From Candidatus Eiseniibacteriota bacterium (GTDB lineage Bacteria; JAFGKV01), in NCBI GenBank assembly GCA_025453925.1, contig JALOPK010000065.1:1-12655 (forward strand): DNA of 12,655 nucleotides. The letters are read 5' to 3'. Below are positions 1 to 6,645 of the stretch, piece by piece. Numbering within the stretch: the first letter of the stretch is position 1; every line of letters begins with the position of its first letter. The notes beneath the pieces were generated by a model that worked only from the letters and a program-made list of their open reading frames with translations, searched no databases and was not told where the DNA came from. The translations under genes were made by a program, and so were the position numbers.

Positions 1-2
1 GC

Positions 3-497
3 TACGGCGTGTACGGCCAGGCCGGCAGCACCTCAGGGTATGGCGTGTACTTCTCCGGCGGCCTCGCCGGGACCGGCACCAAGAGCTGCGTAGTCAAGAC
101 CTCAAGAGGGCCGACCCTCATGTACTGCCAGGAGAGCCCGGAGAACTGGTTCGAGGATTTCGGTCGCGGGCGGCTGTCAGAGGGCCGGGCCCACGTAGAG
201 CTTGATCCGCTCTTTCTCGAGACGGTGACTATCGACGACGCCAACCCCATGATGGTCTTCGTGCAGCTCCATGACGAGACCTCCCATGGTGTTGCGGTGA
301 AGAAGGGCGCCACGGGCTTTGACGTGGTCGAGTTGGAGCAGGGCACGACCAGCGGCACGTTCGACTACCGTGTGGTGGCGAAGCGGCAAGGGTTCGAAGC
401 GAAGCGCCTGGATACCTGCGAGGCGGCTCGAACCGACTGCTACCTATATCCCGAGGCGCGCGCCAAGACGATAGGAGAACAACAGAGCCCGGAGTAG
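3..497 (+). CDS. C-terminal part of a GVYG-repeat surface-type protein (5' end outside window)
   Basis: The open frame runs in from the left edge, so only the last 164 residues are visible and the true start is upstream. The first visible residues are Gly/Tyr-rich with GVYG and GYGVY units. They are the end of a repeat tract seen in large, probably secreted or fibre-like proteins of environmental bacteria. A conserved C-terminal domain follows, recognisable by the block around GTGTKSCVV and CQESPENWFEDFGRG, then a 'V-x-LDPLFLETV' strand segment and a 'FDYRVVAKRQGFE' ending. Relatives carry this domain after long YGVYG repeats; this comes from family memory, not a search. The tail holds two Cys residues (near DTCEAARTDC) that could form a disulphide if exported. 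No function is known. It ends at a TAG, and no obvious terminator follows. I am confident it is coding, but less so about its role. Confidence 0.75.
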   Translation, partial: YGVYGQAGSTSGYGVYFSGGLAGTGTKSCVVKTSRGPTLMYCQESPENWFEDFGRGRLSEGRAHVELDPLFLETVTIDDANPMMVFVQLHDETSHGVAVKKGATGFDVVELEQGTTSGTFDYRVVAKRQGFEAKRLDTCEAARTDCYLYPEARAKTIGEQQSPE

Positions 498-790
498 GGC
501 CTCAGGGGGTCAGCGCCGCTACGGAGCGCCGTGGTGGGGTCTGACGTGTAGGTCGGACCCTCGAATGGGCGACACGCCATGGTGCCGGCAGAGATTGATG
601 AGCGCCTGGTTACACCGACGGTTGCACCGAGCGTTGAGCTATCGGCTCGGAGTGGATGCAGATGCGACGCATGGTCACGGGTCATGGCCTGCTCCCGAAC
701 CTGGTTCGCCGGCGGAGCGAGGAGGTGTGAAAGCCTCTGTTGAAGTCGGGTAAGAACGCAACGCGTATGTTCCGAGCCTCCGTCTTGTCC
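498..790. other. Gene-free stretch between convergent genes
   Basis: No frame here has a convincing ribosome binding site or recognisable protein. Just after the upstream stop, GTCAG (509-513) and CTGAC (541-545) could pair around a small CGCT/AGCG stem (517-528), but no T-tract follows, so it is not a convincing terminator. Around 717-760 there is a GAGG / GTGTGAAAG / CCTC stem-loop followed by GTCGGGTAAGAACGC, which resembles the structured 5' part of some group II introns. No reverse transcriptase, domain V or intron end is visible, so at best this would be a remnant. Confidence 0.5.
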
Positions 791-1648
791 TCAGTGACGC
801 GCGTGCTTCAGAAACGTCCCTCCCCGGTATTCCTCGAAGGCGGTGGCCAGTTCCTCCTGCGTGTTCATGACGATGGGGCCGCCCCAGGCGATGGGCTCGT
901 TGAGGGGACGTCCTGAGATGAGGAGGAAGTCCACCGGGTCATGTGGCGCCGCCACGTTGACCCGATCGCCGTGGCCCAGGAGAACCATTCTGCCGGCTTC
1001 AACGGGCTTCCCGGAGGTTGAGCCGAATACGGCCTCTCCCTCGAACACGTAGCCGAAGACGGTGTCGTTGGCAGGCAGTTCGTACGCAAAGGAGGCCCCT
1101 CGGTCGAGGTGAACATCGAAGTAGGTGCAGGGCACGATGAGTTCGGTGGCCGGTCCCGTGATCTCTCCAAGGCGGCCGGCGACTACCTTTACGTGGGCGC
1201 CCTGGGGTGTGGTGACAGCGGGCACCTGTGATGCCTCGATCCCTCGATATCGTGGCGCCATCATCTTGTGCGACGCCGGGAGGTTCACCCAGAGCTGGAA
1301 CCCCTGCATCGCTCCTTCGCAGGCGTGCGGCATCTCCTGGTGAACGATGCCGCTGCCGGCCGTCATCCACTGGACATCGCCCGATCGGATCACCCCCTTG
1401 TTCCCCATGCTGTCTCCGTGTTCCACGCTCCCGTTGAGCATATACGTGACTGTCTCGATCCCCCGATGCGGATGCCATGGGAAGCCGGCCATGTAATCCT
1501 GGGGATTGGCCGAGCCGAAGTGATCCAGAAGGAGAAACGGATCGAGCAACGGCCTGTCATGGAAGCCGAAGACCCGCTTCAGGCGTACGCCAGCCCCCTC
1601 CATGGTCGGCTGGGCATCGAATACTCGCGTCACGGTTCTGTCTTGCAT
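791..1648 (-). CDS. Pirin family protein (bicupin)
   Basis: A 285-residue protein of normal pirin length with two cupin barrels. The N-terminal cupin has the family signature WHPHRGIETVTY (residues 58-69) and SGIVHQEMP (99-107). The four metal ligands expected from human pirin (His56, His58, His101, Glu103) are all present as His59, His61, His103 and Glu105, so it should bind Fe or a similar metal. The C-terminal cupin covers roughly residues 165-270. Bacterial pirins are variously quercetin dioxygenases or regulators of central metabolism; the sequence does not say which applies. The start at the ATG at 1648 is chosen because AAGGGAG lies six bases upstream on the minus strand. A longer open frame to 1735 lacks such a site and adds a low-complexity leader not found in the family. 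It is divergent from the dehydrogenase operon and may share its control region. Confidence 0.93.
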   Translation of the reverse strand: MQDRTVTRVFDAQPTMEGAGVRLKRVFGFHDRPLLDPFLLLDHFGSANPQDYMAGFPWHPHRGIETVTYMLNGSVEHGDSMGNKGVIRSGDVQWMTAGSGIVHQEMPHACEGAMQGFQLWVNLPASHKMMAPRYRGIEASQVPAVTTPQGAHVKVVAGRLGEITGPATELIVPCTYFDVHLDRGASFAYELPANDTVFGYVFEGEAVFGSTSGKPVEAGRMVLLGHGDRVNVAAPHDPVDFLLISGRPLNEPIAWGGPIVMNTQEELATAFEEYRGGTFLKHARH

Positions 1649-1916
1649 GAGTGTCTCCCTTCGGGTGCTCGGCGGTTCGCCTCGACATGAAGCAAGGATG
1701 CTGCCGTGCCTCGCACGGTTCCGTTCCGCGTTCACGTGTCGCCCCGAGAATGTGCCCGCGCCATAACTCTGGGATGCCCGGCGCGTCGAGCCGTCTCACC
1801 GCACATGGTGCAGGGCCAGGCGAGGTGTTGCTCTTGACTTGGCGGATCTCCGTGGTAGCGTCAGGAGCTTCAAAGACGGCCCGCCGCCGCGCGAGGCGTG
1901 AAGATGGAGGATCATG
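1649..1916. other. Divergent spacer between pirin and dehydrogenase operon
   Basis: 268 bases with no supported gene. It must hold the promoters for both the minus-strand pirin gene and the plus-strand dehydrogenase operon. The only promoter-like element I can point to is TTGACT at 1834-1839 on the plus strand. No clear long palindrome is visible. Confidence 0.5.
1834..1861 (+). promoter_or_regulatory. Possible sigma70-type promoter for the dehydrogenase operon
   Basis: TTGACT (1834-1839) matches five of six -35 bases. Sixteen bases later TAGCGT (1856-1861) matches only three of six -10 bases. Initiation would fall near 1868, giving a leader of about 48 bases that ends in the GGAGG site at 1906-1910. 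The weak -10 makes this tentative; an activator-dependent promoter is possible. Confidence 0.3.
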
Positions 1917-4049
1917 ATGCCCGATTTTCGAATAGGTGAACATCCCATACTGACTGTGCCGGAGAGGCCCCTGGTGCCGTTCTTCTGGGAAGGGCGGGAG
2001 TTGGCGGCCCGTGAAGGCGAGATGATCTCGTCGGCGTTGTTCGCGAATGGCATCAGAGTCTTCGGCCACCACACGAAGGATGGCGCACCCCTAGGCATCT
2101 TCTGCGCTAACGGGCAGTGCGCGCAGTGTTCGGTCATCGCGGATGGTCTGGCGGTCAAGTCGTGCATGGTACCGGTCACCCCGGGGATGCGCGTCGAGCC
2201 CATGGATGCGAAGCCCGGATTGCCTGCATCGCCCCGGGAGTTGGCGTTTCACCCCATCGAGACGGTGGAGGTGGAGTGCCTGATCCTGGGGGGAGGCCCC
2301 GCGGGGCTCTCGGCAGCCGTGGAACTGGGCAAGGCAGGCGTCAACGTGCTCATCGTCGACGACAAGAACGCCCTGGGTGGCAAGCTCGTGTTGCAGACCC
2401 ACAAGTTCTTCGGTTCCATCGAGGCATGCTACGCCGGCACCCGGGGCATCGACATCGCCCAGCGTCTGGAGAAGGAAGTCCGTGGGTTCGAGAGCATTCG
2501 CGTATGGACCAACTCCGTTGCGCTGGCGGTGTTTGCGGATCGGAAGGTCGGTGTACTCCGCGAGGGCCACTACGTTGTGGCACACCCTCAGGTGCTCCTG
2601 GTGGCGACCGGAGCGAGGGAGAAGTCGCTGGTGTTCAAGGGCAACAGCTTACCCGGAGTCTATGGCGCAGGTGCGTTTCAGACTCTGGTCAATCGTGATC
2701 TCGTGCGGCCCACGGAGCGTCTGTTCGTCATCGGTGGCGGCAACGTAGGATTGATCGCCGCGTACCATGCGCTCCAGGCAGGCATCGAAGTGGTCGGTCT
2801 CTGCGAAGCGCTACCGGAATGCGGCGGCTACAAGGTGCACAAAGACAAACTGCACCGCATGGGAGTGCCCATCTACACTTCTCACAGTGTCGTGTCGGCG
2901 AACGGCTGCAAGGAGGTCGAGTCGGTCACCATCGCGCGGCTGGATCCCTCGTGGCGGCCGATCCCGGGCACAGAGAAGACCTTCGCCTGCGATACCATCC
3001 TCGTGGCGGTGGGGCTGGACCCATGCGATGAGTTTCTCAGCAAGGCCAAGGAATACGGGCTTCCCGTCTACGGCGCCGGCGATGCCGAGGAGATCGCGGA
3101 AGCCTCCGCCGCCATGTTCACCGGCAAGATCCGCGGGCTCCAGATCGCCAAGGCCCTGGGGCGCGATGTGGGGGAGGTGCCGCCGGAGTGGCACAAAACC
3201 GCCGAGATCCTCAAGTCCCGGCCCGGCGCCACGGTCACCGAGGAGACACCGGCGGAGCGTAGCGGCGTCTTTCCGGTGTTCCACTGCAGCCAGGAGATCC
3301 CCTGCAATCCCTGCACTTCCATCTGCCCGCAGCATGCGATCCGGATCGAGGGAGACGAGATCCTGGGGCTGCCGACCTTTGTGGCCGAAGACTGCATCGC
3401 GTGCGAGCAGTGCGTGGCCATCTGCCCGGGCCTCGCCGTTACCCTGGTCGACTACCGCAAGGGCGCCGATGAGGCAACCGTCACCATTCCGTTCGAGTTC
3501 ACCCGTGAGCGGATCAAGGAAGGCGACGTGGTCACTGTGCTGGACACCGATGGCAATGTGCTGGGCAATGTGCCCGTCACCAAGGTGCGCGAGCCGAAAT
3601 TCGCCGACCACGCCCTGATGGTGCGTGTGAAAGCACCGGCGGAAATCGCGACGTTGATCGCGGGCATCCGCGTGCAGGAGCAGTGGGTCGGAGAGGCGAT
3701 GGAGGAGAAGGTGGAGCGCATCGAGGATGACGAGGTGGTGTGCCGGTGCGAGCGGGTCACCGCCGGCGAGATCCGCGCCTTGATCCGCACCGGCCTGCGG
3801 GATCTAAACGAGCTGAAGGCCCTCACACGCGCGGGTATGGGCGCCTGCGGCGGAAAGACCTGCCCCAACCTCATCAAACGGCTGTTCAGGGAGGAGGGCG
3901 TGCCGGCGGCCGAAGTCGCCGAGCTCACCCAGCGCCCGCTCATCATGGAGGTTCCCCTCGGGGCCTTTGCCGGCGTCGTTACGGGAATTGGTCCGGCCAA
4001 GGATGTGCCCCCGATCCACACGGTGTCTGCCCACGAAGGAGGCGTCTGA
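1917..4049 (+). CDS. Multi-cluster FAD/NAD(P) oxidoreductase, alpha-type subunit of an amino-acid/amine dehydrogenase
   Basis: A 710-residue fusion. Modules in order: an N-terminal [2Fe-2S] domain with Cys63, 68, 71 and 83 (HcnA-like); a two-dinucleotide-binding flavoprotein core (HcnB-like) with GGGPAG at 125-130, ATGA at 230-233 and a second GGGNVG at 273-278; a ferredoxin domain with Cys457/463/466/470 and Cys493/496/499/503, each set ending in CP; a beta-rich linker (about 508-590); and a BFD-type [2Fe-2S] domain with Cys609, 611, 644 and 649. In HcnABC, octopine/nopaline oxidases, D-hydroxyproline dehydrogenase and archaeal proline dehydrogenase, these pieces lie on separate or shorter subunits. 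Electrons from the DAO-fold partner would pass through the clusters to an acceptor. ATG codons lie at 1914 and 1917; the second is chosen because GGAGG (1906-1910) is six bases from it but only three from the first. The stop overlaps the next start by one base. The substrate is unknown. Confidence 0.9.
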   Translation: MPDFRIGEHPILTVPERPLVPFFWEGRELAAREGEMISSALFANGIRVFGHHTKDGAPLGIFCANGQCAQCSVIADGLAVKSCMVPVTPGMRVEPMDAKPGLPASPRELAFHPIETVEVECLILGGGPAGLSAAVELGKAGVNVLIVDDKNALGGKLVLQTHKFFGSIEACYAGTRGIDIAQRLEKEVRGFESIRVWTNSVALAVFADRKVGVLREGHYVVAHPQVLLVATGAREKSLVFKGNSLPGVYGAGAFQTLVNRDLVRPTERLFVIGGGNVGLIAAYHALQAGIEVVGLCEALPECGGYKVHKDKLHRMGVPIYTSHSVVSANGCKEVESVTIARLDPSWRPIPGTEKTFACDTILVAVGLDPCDEFLSKAKEYGLPVYGAGDAEEIAEASAAMFTGKIRGLQIAKALGRDVGEVPPEWHKTAEILKSRPGATVTEETPAERSGVFPVFHCSQEIPCNPCTSICPQHAIRIEGDEILGLPTFVAEDCIACEQCVAICPGLAVTLVDYRKGADEATVTIPFEFTRERIKEGDVVTVLDTDGNVLGNVPVTKVREPKFADHALMVRVKAPAEIATLIAGIRVQEQWVGEAMEEKVERIEDDEVVCRCERVTAGEIRALIRTGLRDLNELKALTRAGMGACGGKTCPNLIKRLFREEGVPAAEVAELTQRPLIMEVPLGAFAGVVTGIGPAKDVPPIHTVSAHEGGV

Positions 4050-5206
4050 TGGCCACCGCGGTCTATGATGCCATCGTTGTAGGCGCCGGTTCGGTCGGCA
4101 TGCCTGGGGCAGTGTCACTGGCGGAGAAGGGTTTGAAGGTGCTCGTAATCGACCAGTTCGCCAGTCCCGGGCAGGGCAGCAACAAGTGCGCCATCGGGGG
4201 CATCCGCGCAACCCACTCGGCCCCTGCCAAGATCAAGCTCTGTCTGGAGTCGCTTCGCGTGTTCTCCACGTGGGAGCAGACTCACGGCGACAATATCGAG
4301 TGGTTCCAGGGCGGGTATTGCTTCGTCGCATACCGGGAGCATGAAGAACAGGTGCTCAAAGGGCTCTTGAAGACCCAGCAGGCGCACGGCCTCAATATCG
4401 ACTGGTACGACGCGAAGAGCCTGCGGGAGATCGTTCCCGGTCTGAATCCGGCCGATCTGCGCGGGGGAACCTACTCGCCTGAAGACGGGTCGGCCTCACC
4501 CATGCTGTCGTGTCTCGCCTTCTACAGGCTCGCCCGGGAATGCGGGGTTGAATTTCGATTCGGTGAGAGAGTGACCGGGATCATGCGGCGCAAGAGCACG
4601 GTCATCGGCGTGCGGACCGACAAGGGTGGCTATGCCACGGAGACCGTGATCAATGCCGCAGGGGCCTGGGCCCGCTCAGTCGCCCATGCCGGCGGGTTGG
4701 ATGTGCCGGTCCATCCCGACAGCCACGAGGCAGGGATCACCGAGCCCGTCGCGCCCTTCCTGCGGCCTATGATGGTCGATATCCGGCCCGCACCCGGCTC
4801 GCACAACTACTATTTCTGCCAGCACAAGCCGGGGCAGATCATCTTCTGCATCACGCCCGATCCGCCCATCGTCGGCACCGATCGCCGGGAGACCTCGACG
4901 TTCCTGCCCATGGTTGCGCGCCGCATGGTGGACCTGATGCCCGATCTCGCCAATCTCAAAGTACGCCGGACGTGGCGCGGTCTCTATCCCATGACGCCCG
5001 ATGGTTCACCGATTCTTGGCAGATCCCAGACGCTCCAGGGCTATGTACATGCCGAAGGCATGTGCGGACAGGGGTACATGCTCGGCCCCGGTGTCGGGGC
5101 GCTGGCGGCCCGGCTCGTCATCGGGCAGCTCGACGAAGGCGATGCACGGGTACTGGAGGAACTCTCGCCGTCACGCAAATTCGGAGGGGTCGAAGCGTTG
5201 AAGTAG
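4049..5206 (+). CDS. FAD-dependent DAO-fold oxidoreductase, catalytic (beta-type) subunit
   Basis: A 385-residue D-amino-acid-oxidase-fold flavoprotein related to HcnC, glycine oxidase and sarcosine oxidase beta. The FAD-binding GxGxxG is at residues 12-17 with an acidic Asp35 at the end of the second strand. The family block GGIRATHS is at 50-57, INAAGAWA at 201-208, and TPDGSPILG plus GMCGQGYMLGPGVG at 316-350 close the FAD site. The position matching the flavin-linked Cys of monomeric sarcosine oxidase (before Tyr-x-x-TPD) appears to be Gly311, so FAD is probably not covalently bound. It would oxidise the C-N bond of an amine or amino acid. The start at the ATG at 4049 follows AAGGAGG (4036-4042) and overlaps the upstream stop as TGATG, so translation is probably coupled and the two proteins likely form one complex. 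The open frame extends upstream to 3740, but that part is out-of-frame translation of the first gene. Substrate unresolved. Confidence 0.92.
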   Translation: MATAVYDAIVVGAGSVGMPGAVSLAEKGLKVLVIDQFASPGQGSNKCAIGGIRATHSAPAKIKLCLESLRVFSTWEQTHGDNIEWFQGGYCFVAYREHEEQVLKGLLKTQQAHGLNIDWYDAKSLREIVPGLNPADLRGGTYSPEDGSASPMLSCLAFYRLARECGVEFRFGERVTGIMRRKSTVIGVRTDKGGYATETVINAAGAWARSVAHAGGLDVPVHPDSHEAGITEPVAPFLRPMMVDIRPAPGSHNYYFCQHKPGQIIFCITPDPPIVGTDRRETSTFLPMVARRMVDLMPDLANLKVRRTWRGLYPMTPDGSPILGRSQTLQGYVHAEGMCGQGYMLGPGVGALAARLVIGQLDEGDARVLEELSPSRKFGGVEALK

Positions 5207-5280
5207 CCACGCGGAACGATTGGCGTGCAGGGTCTTCCCTGTGGCCCGGGTCGTGTCGTGACCAGTGTCGGAATTCGCCG
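5207..5280. other. Short convergent spacer with weak hairpins
   Basis: 74 bases between the ends of the dehydrogenase operon and the diguanylate cyclase gene. CAGGG (5228-5232) and CCCTG (5237-5241) form a five-pair stem with a TCTT loop that extends by two G-U pairs. No T-run follows on either strand, so if it terminates transcription it is not a classic intrinsic terminator. Confidence 0.3.
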
Positions 5281-6294
5281 CTAGCCGTCTTCGTCCTGAA
5301 TGATCCGGCCTCCCCCGGAGGACTTCGCTCGGTACAGGTTCTGGTCGGCGCGGGCGAACAGAGACGCCCACGACTCCTCGTCGCGAAGCAGCGTGAGCCC
5401 GATGCTGGCGTGCACGGGCGCCGCCAGATGGGGAAGGGCCTGGGGCGCGGCCAGCAGTGCCGCCAGGATGTGGTGTCCCCTTCGCAAGGCATCCTCAGGG
5501 CCCAGACTGGGCATAAGAACGAGGAACTCGTCGCCCCCAATTCGAAAGGGGAGATCGGTCTGCCGGACGGCCGTCTTGAGGATCTGCGCCACCTCGCGGA
5601 GCACGGCATCGCCAAGCTGATGCCCATGCCGGTCATTGACATCCTTGAACCGGTCAAGATCAAGCAGGAGAACTGCCAGGCCGGTGCGTCCCTCGTACGC
5701 GCGGCGGAGTATCGTTCCAATCTGCATGTCGAGGCAGCGGCGGTTGTAGAGCCCGGTGAGCCCGTCGGTCTGGGCCCGCAGTTCGGCGATGTCGAGTTCC
5801 TGCCGCATCCGCCGGAGGAAGTCAAGGCTCTGTTCTAGATCGAGGTTCCGACGCTGGAGATCGGCGATGAGCTGCTGCTCGGATTCCACGAGGTAGGCGC
5901 ACGTCTGAACTAGAAGCACCGCCAGGAGCCCCGGCCGGTTGGCCAGCAGTTCATCGAATGCCGTCTGATCAAGCATTCGGAGGATCGCGTCGGTCACCGC
6001 GACCGCCGTCGCCGTTCTGGGGCGGCTCCCCGTGAGAAGCGCCAGCTCGCCGAAGAACCCCCCGGGGCCGAGGTTCTTGCCCGGCTTGCCGTGCTCGAAG
6101 ACGAGCCCAATCTCGCCACGCTCCACGATGTACATGGCATCTCCGGGCTCCGCCTGATGGAAGACCACCGAACCCTTGGAGAACCCCACGGACCGCCCGA
6201 AGCTCGAGAGTTCAACCACGAGCTCGGGGGTGAGTGTCGCGCGCGGGGTGCGCTCGATGGCGGTCGCCTGATCAGAGTCCACGATCTCTCCCAT
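5281..6294 (-). CDS. Diguanylate cyclase with CRP-like cyclic-nucleotide-binding domain
   Basis: About 337 residues. The N-terminal domain (roughly 25-125) is a cyclic-nucleotide-binding fold. Its phosphate-binding cassette, FGELALLTGSRPRTATA (81-97), aligns with E. coli CRP: Glu83, Arg93 and Thr94 sit where CRP has Glu72, Arg82 and Ser83, with identical Glu-Arg spacing. A charged helical, coiled-coil-like segment (about 137-172) leads to DGLTGLYNRR (177-186), the usual GGDEF-domain entry. The Mg-binding strand LDLDRFKDVND (211-221) and an intact GGDEF (253-257) predict active c-di-GMP synthesis. RQTD (244-247), five residues ahead of GGDEF, matches the inhibitory I-site. No membrane segment or helix-turn-helix is seen, so it is probably cytosolic. 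The start is uncertain: the ATG at 6294 has no clear Shine-Dalgarno, a GTG at 6282 is possible, and the open frame reaches 6492 with a non-conserved leader. It is a single gene, convergent with the dehydrogenase operon. Confidence 0.92.
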   Translation of the reverse strand: MGEIVDSDQATAIERTPRATLTPELVVELSSFGRSVGFSKGSVVFHQAEPGDAMYIVERGEIGLVFEHGKPGKNLGPGGFFGELALLTGSRPRTATAVAVTDAILRMLDQTAFDELLANRPGLLAVLLVQTCAYLVESEQQLIADLQRRNLDLEQSLDFLRRMRQELDIAELRAQTDGLTGLYNRRCLDMQIGTILRRAYEGRTGLAVLLLDLDRFKDVNDRHGHQLGDAVLREVAQILKTAVRQTDLPFRIGGDEFLVLMPSLGPEDALRRGHHILAALLAAPQALPHLAAPVHASIGLTLLRDEESWASLFARADQNLYRAKSSGGGRIIQDEDG

Positions 6295-6314
6295 TCCGGT
6301 CGGCGCGGTTCGGG

Positions 6315-6331
6315 ATGCCCCGGCAGGGCAT
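6315..6331. repeat. Small perfect hairpin in the cyclase leader
   Basis: ATGCCC (6315-6320) and GGGCAT (6326-6331) are exact inverted copies around the five-base loop CGGCA. It lies about 20 bases upstream of the proposed cyclase start, so it could form in the mRNA leader or act as a protein site. Six pairs in GC-rich DNA can occur by chance. Confidence 0.3.
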
Positions 6332-6359
6332 GAGCGGGTTTCGGTTCGAACACGGCCGG

Positions 6360-6388
6360 AATATTGCGATTCGCCACCTGAGGGGCAA
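6360..6388 (-). promoter_or_regulatory. Weak candidate promoter for the diguanylate cyclase
   Basis: On the minus strand, TTGCCC (6388-6383) is followed after 17 bases by AATATT (6365-6360), which matches four of six -10 bases. Transcription would start near 6353 and the leader would include the small hairpin at 6315-6331. The fit is modest. Confidence 0.22.
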
Positions 6389-6543
6389 ACCCCCGCGCCT
6401 CGAGCGCAGCAGATCGACACGATCGACGGATTCCGTGGCGACTCCACGATGTGCGGCGACGTGACCGACCTTGCACGGCTTCGATGACCCACGTGAAGTC
6501 TCTCGGAGGACCGACACTGCGGTCAGCGCGTGGACCAAGGGCG

Positions 6544-6571
6544 TCACGCCGCGTCGACTCTGGCGGCGTGA
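6544..6571. repeat. Nine-base-pair perfect inverted repeat
   Basis: TCACGCCGC (6544-6552) and GCGGCGTGA (6563-6571) are exact reverse complements separated by ten bases. The DNA or RNA hairpin would be stable. No gene ends here and no T-run follows, so it is not an obvious terminator. It lies about 20 bases from the REP-like repeat and may belong to the same repetitive unit, or may be an operator. Confidence 0.5.
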
Positions 6572-6590
6572 GGTCCTGCGGACGTGGCGA

Positions 6591-6645
6591 TCGATTCTTC
6601 GACTGGATTGCTTCGTCCTCGAACGGACTCGCAATGACCATCGTG
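6591..6645. repeat. REP-like dispersed intergenic repeat
   Basis: The block GGATTGCTTCGTC (6605-6617) followed by CTCGCAATGAC (6628-6638) closely matches a repeat common in many bacterial genomes. Its reverse complement reads TCATTGCGAG...GACGAAGCAATC and is often mistranslated in databases as short 'SDEAI'-type peptides. The ends ATTGC (6607-6611) and GCAAT (6631-6635) pair, and GTCC (6615-6618) pairs with GGAC (6625-6628), giving an imperfect hairpin. Only one copy is visible here. Identification rests on memory of the motif, so boundaries are approximate. Confidence 0.55.

Noticed and set aside
565-753. A 62-codon open frame in the gene-free stretch
   Set aside because: It has no ribosome site, unusual composition and no recognisable protein, and it overlaps another equally weak frame on the other strand.
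1649-1735. A 29-residue N-terminal extension of pirin
   Set aside because: The ATG at 1648 has a good ribosome site and matches the family's normal start; the extension is Arg-rich and unlike pirins.
2767-3618. A 283-codon plus-strand and a 266-codon minus-strand open frame inside the multi-cluster oxidoreductase
   Set aside because: Both are off-frame readings of a gene whose cofactor and Fe-S motifs are intact. The plus-strand one is almost all Arg, Ser and Pro, typical of shifted GC-rich coding sequence.
3740-4048. An N-terminal extension of the DAO-fold subunit
   Set aside because: This part overlaps the previous gene in another frame. The FAD motif begins right after the ATG at 4049, which has AAGGAGG upstream.
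5228-5241. A CAGGG/CCCTG hairpin as a bidirectional terminator
   Set aside because: The stem is short and has no T-run on either side. I mention it only as a weak hairpin in the spacer.
4972-5838. A 288-codon plus-strand open frame spanning the end of the DAO-fold gene and the cyclase gene
   Set aside because: It crosses two well-supported genes on opposite strands and has no conserved motif or ribosome site.
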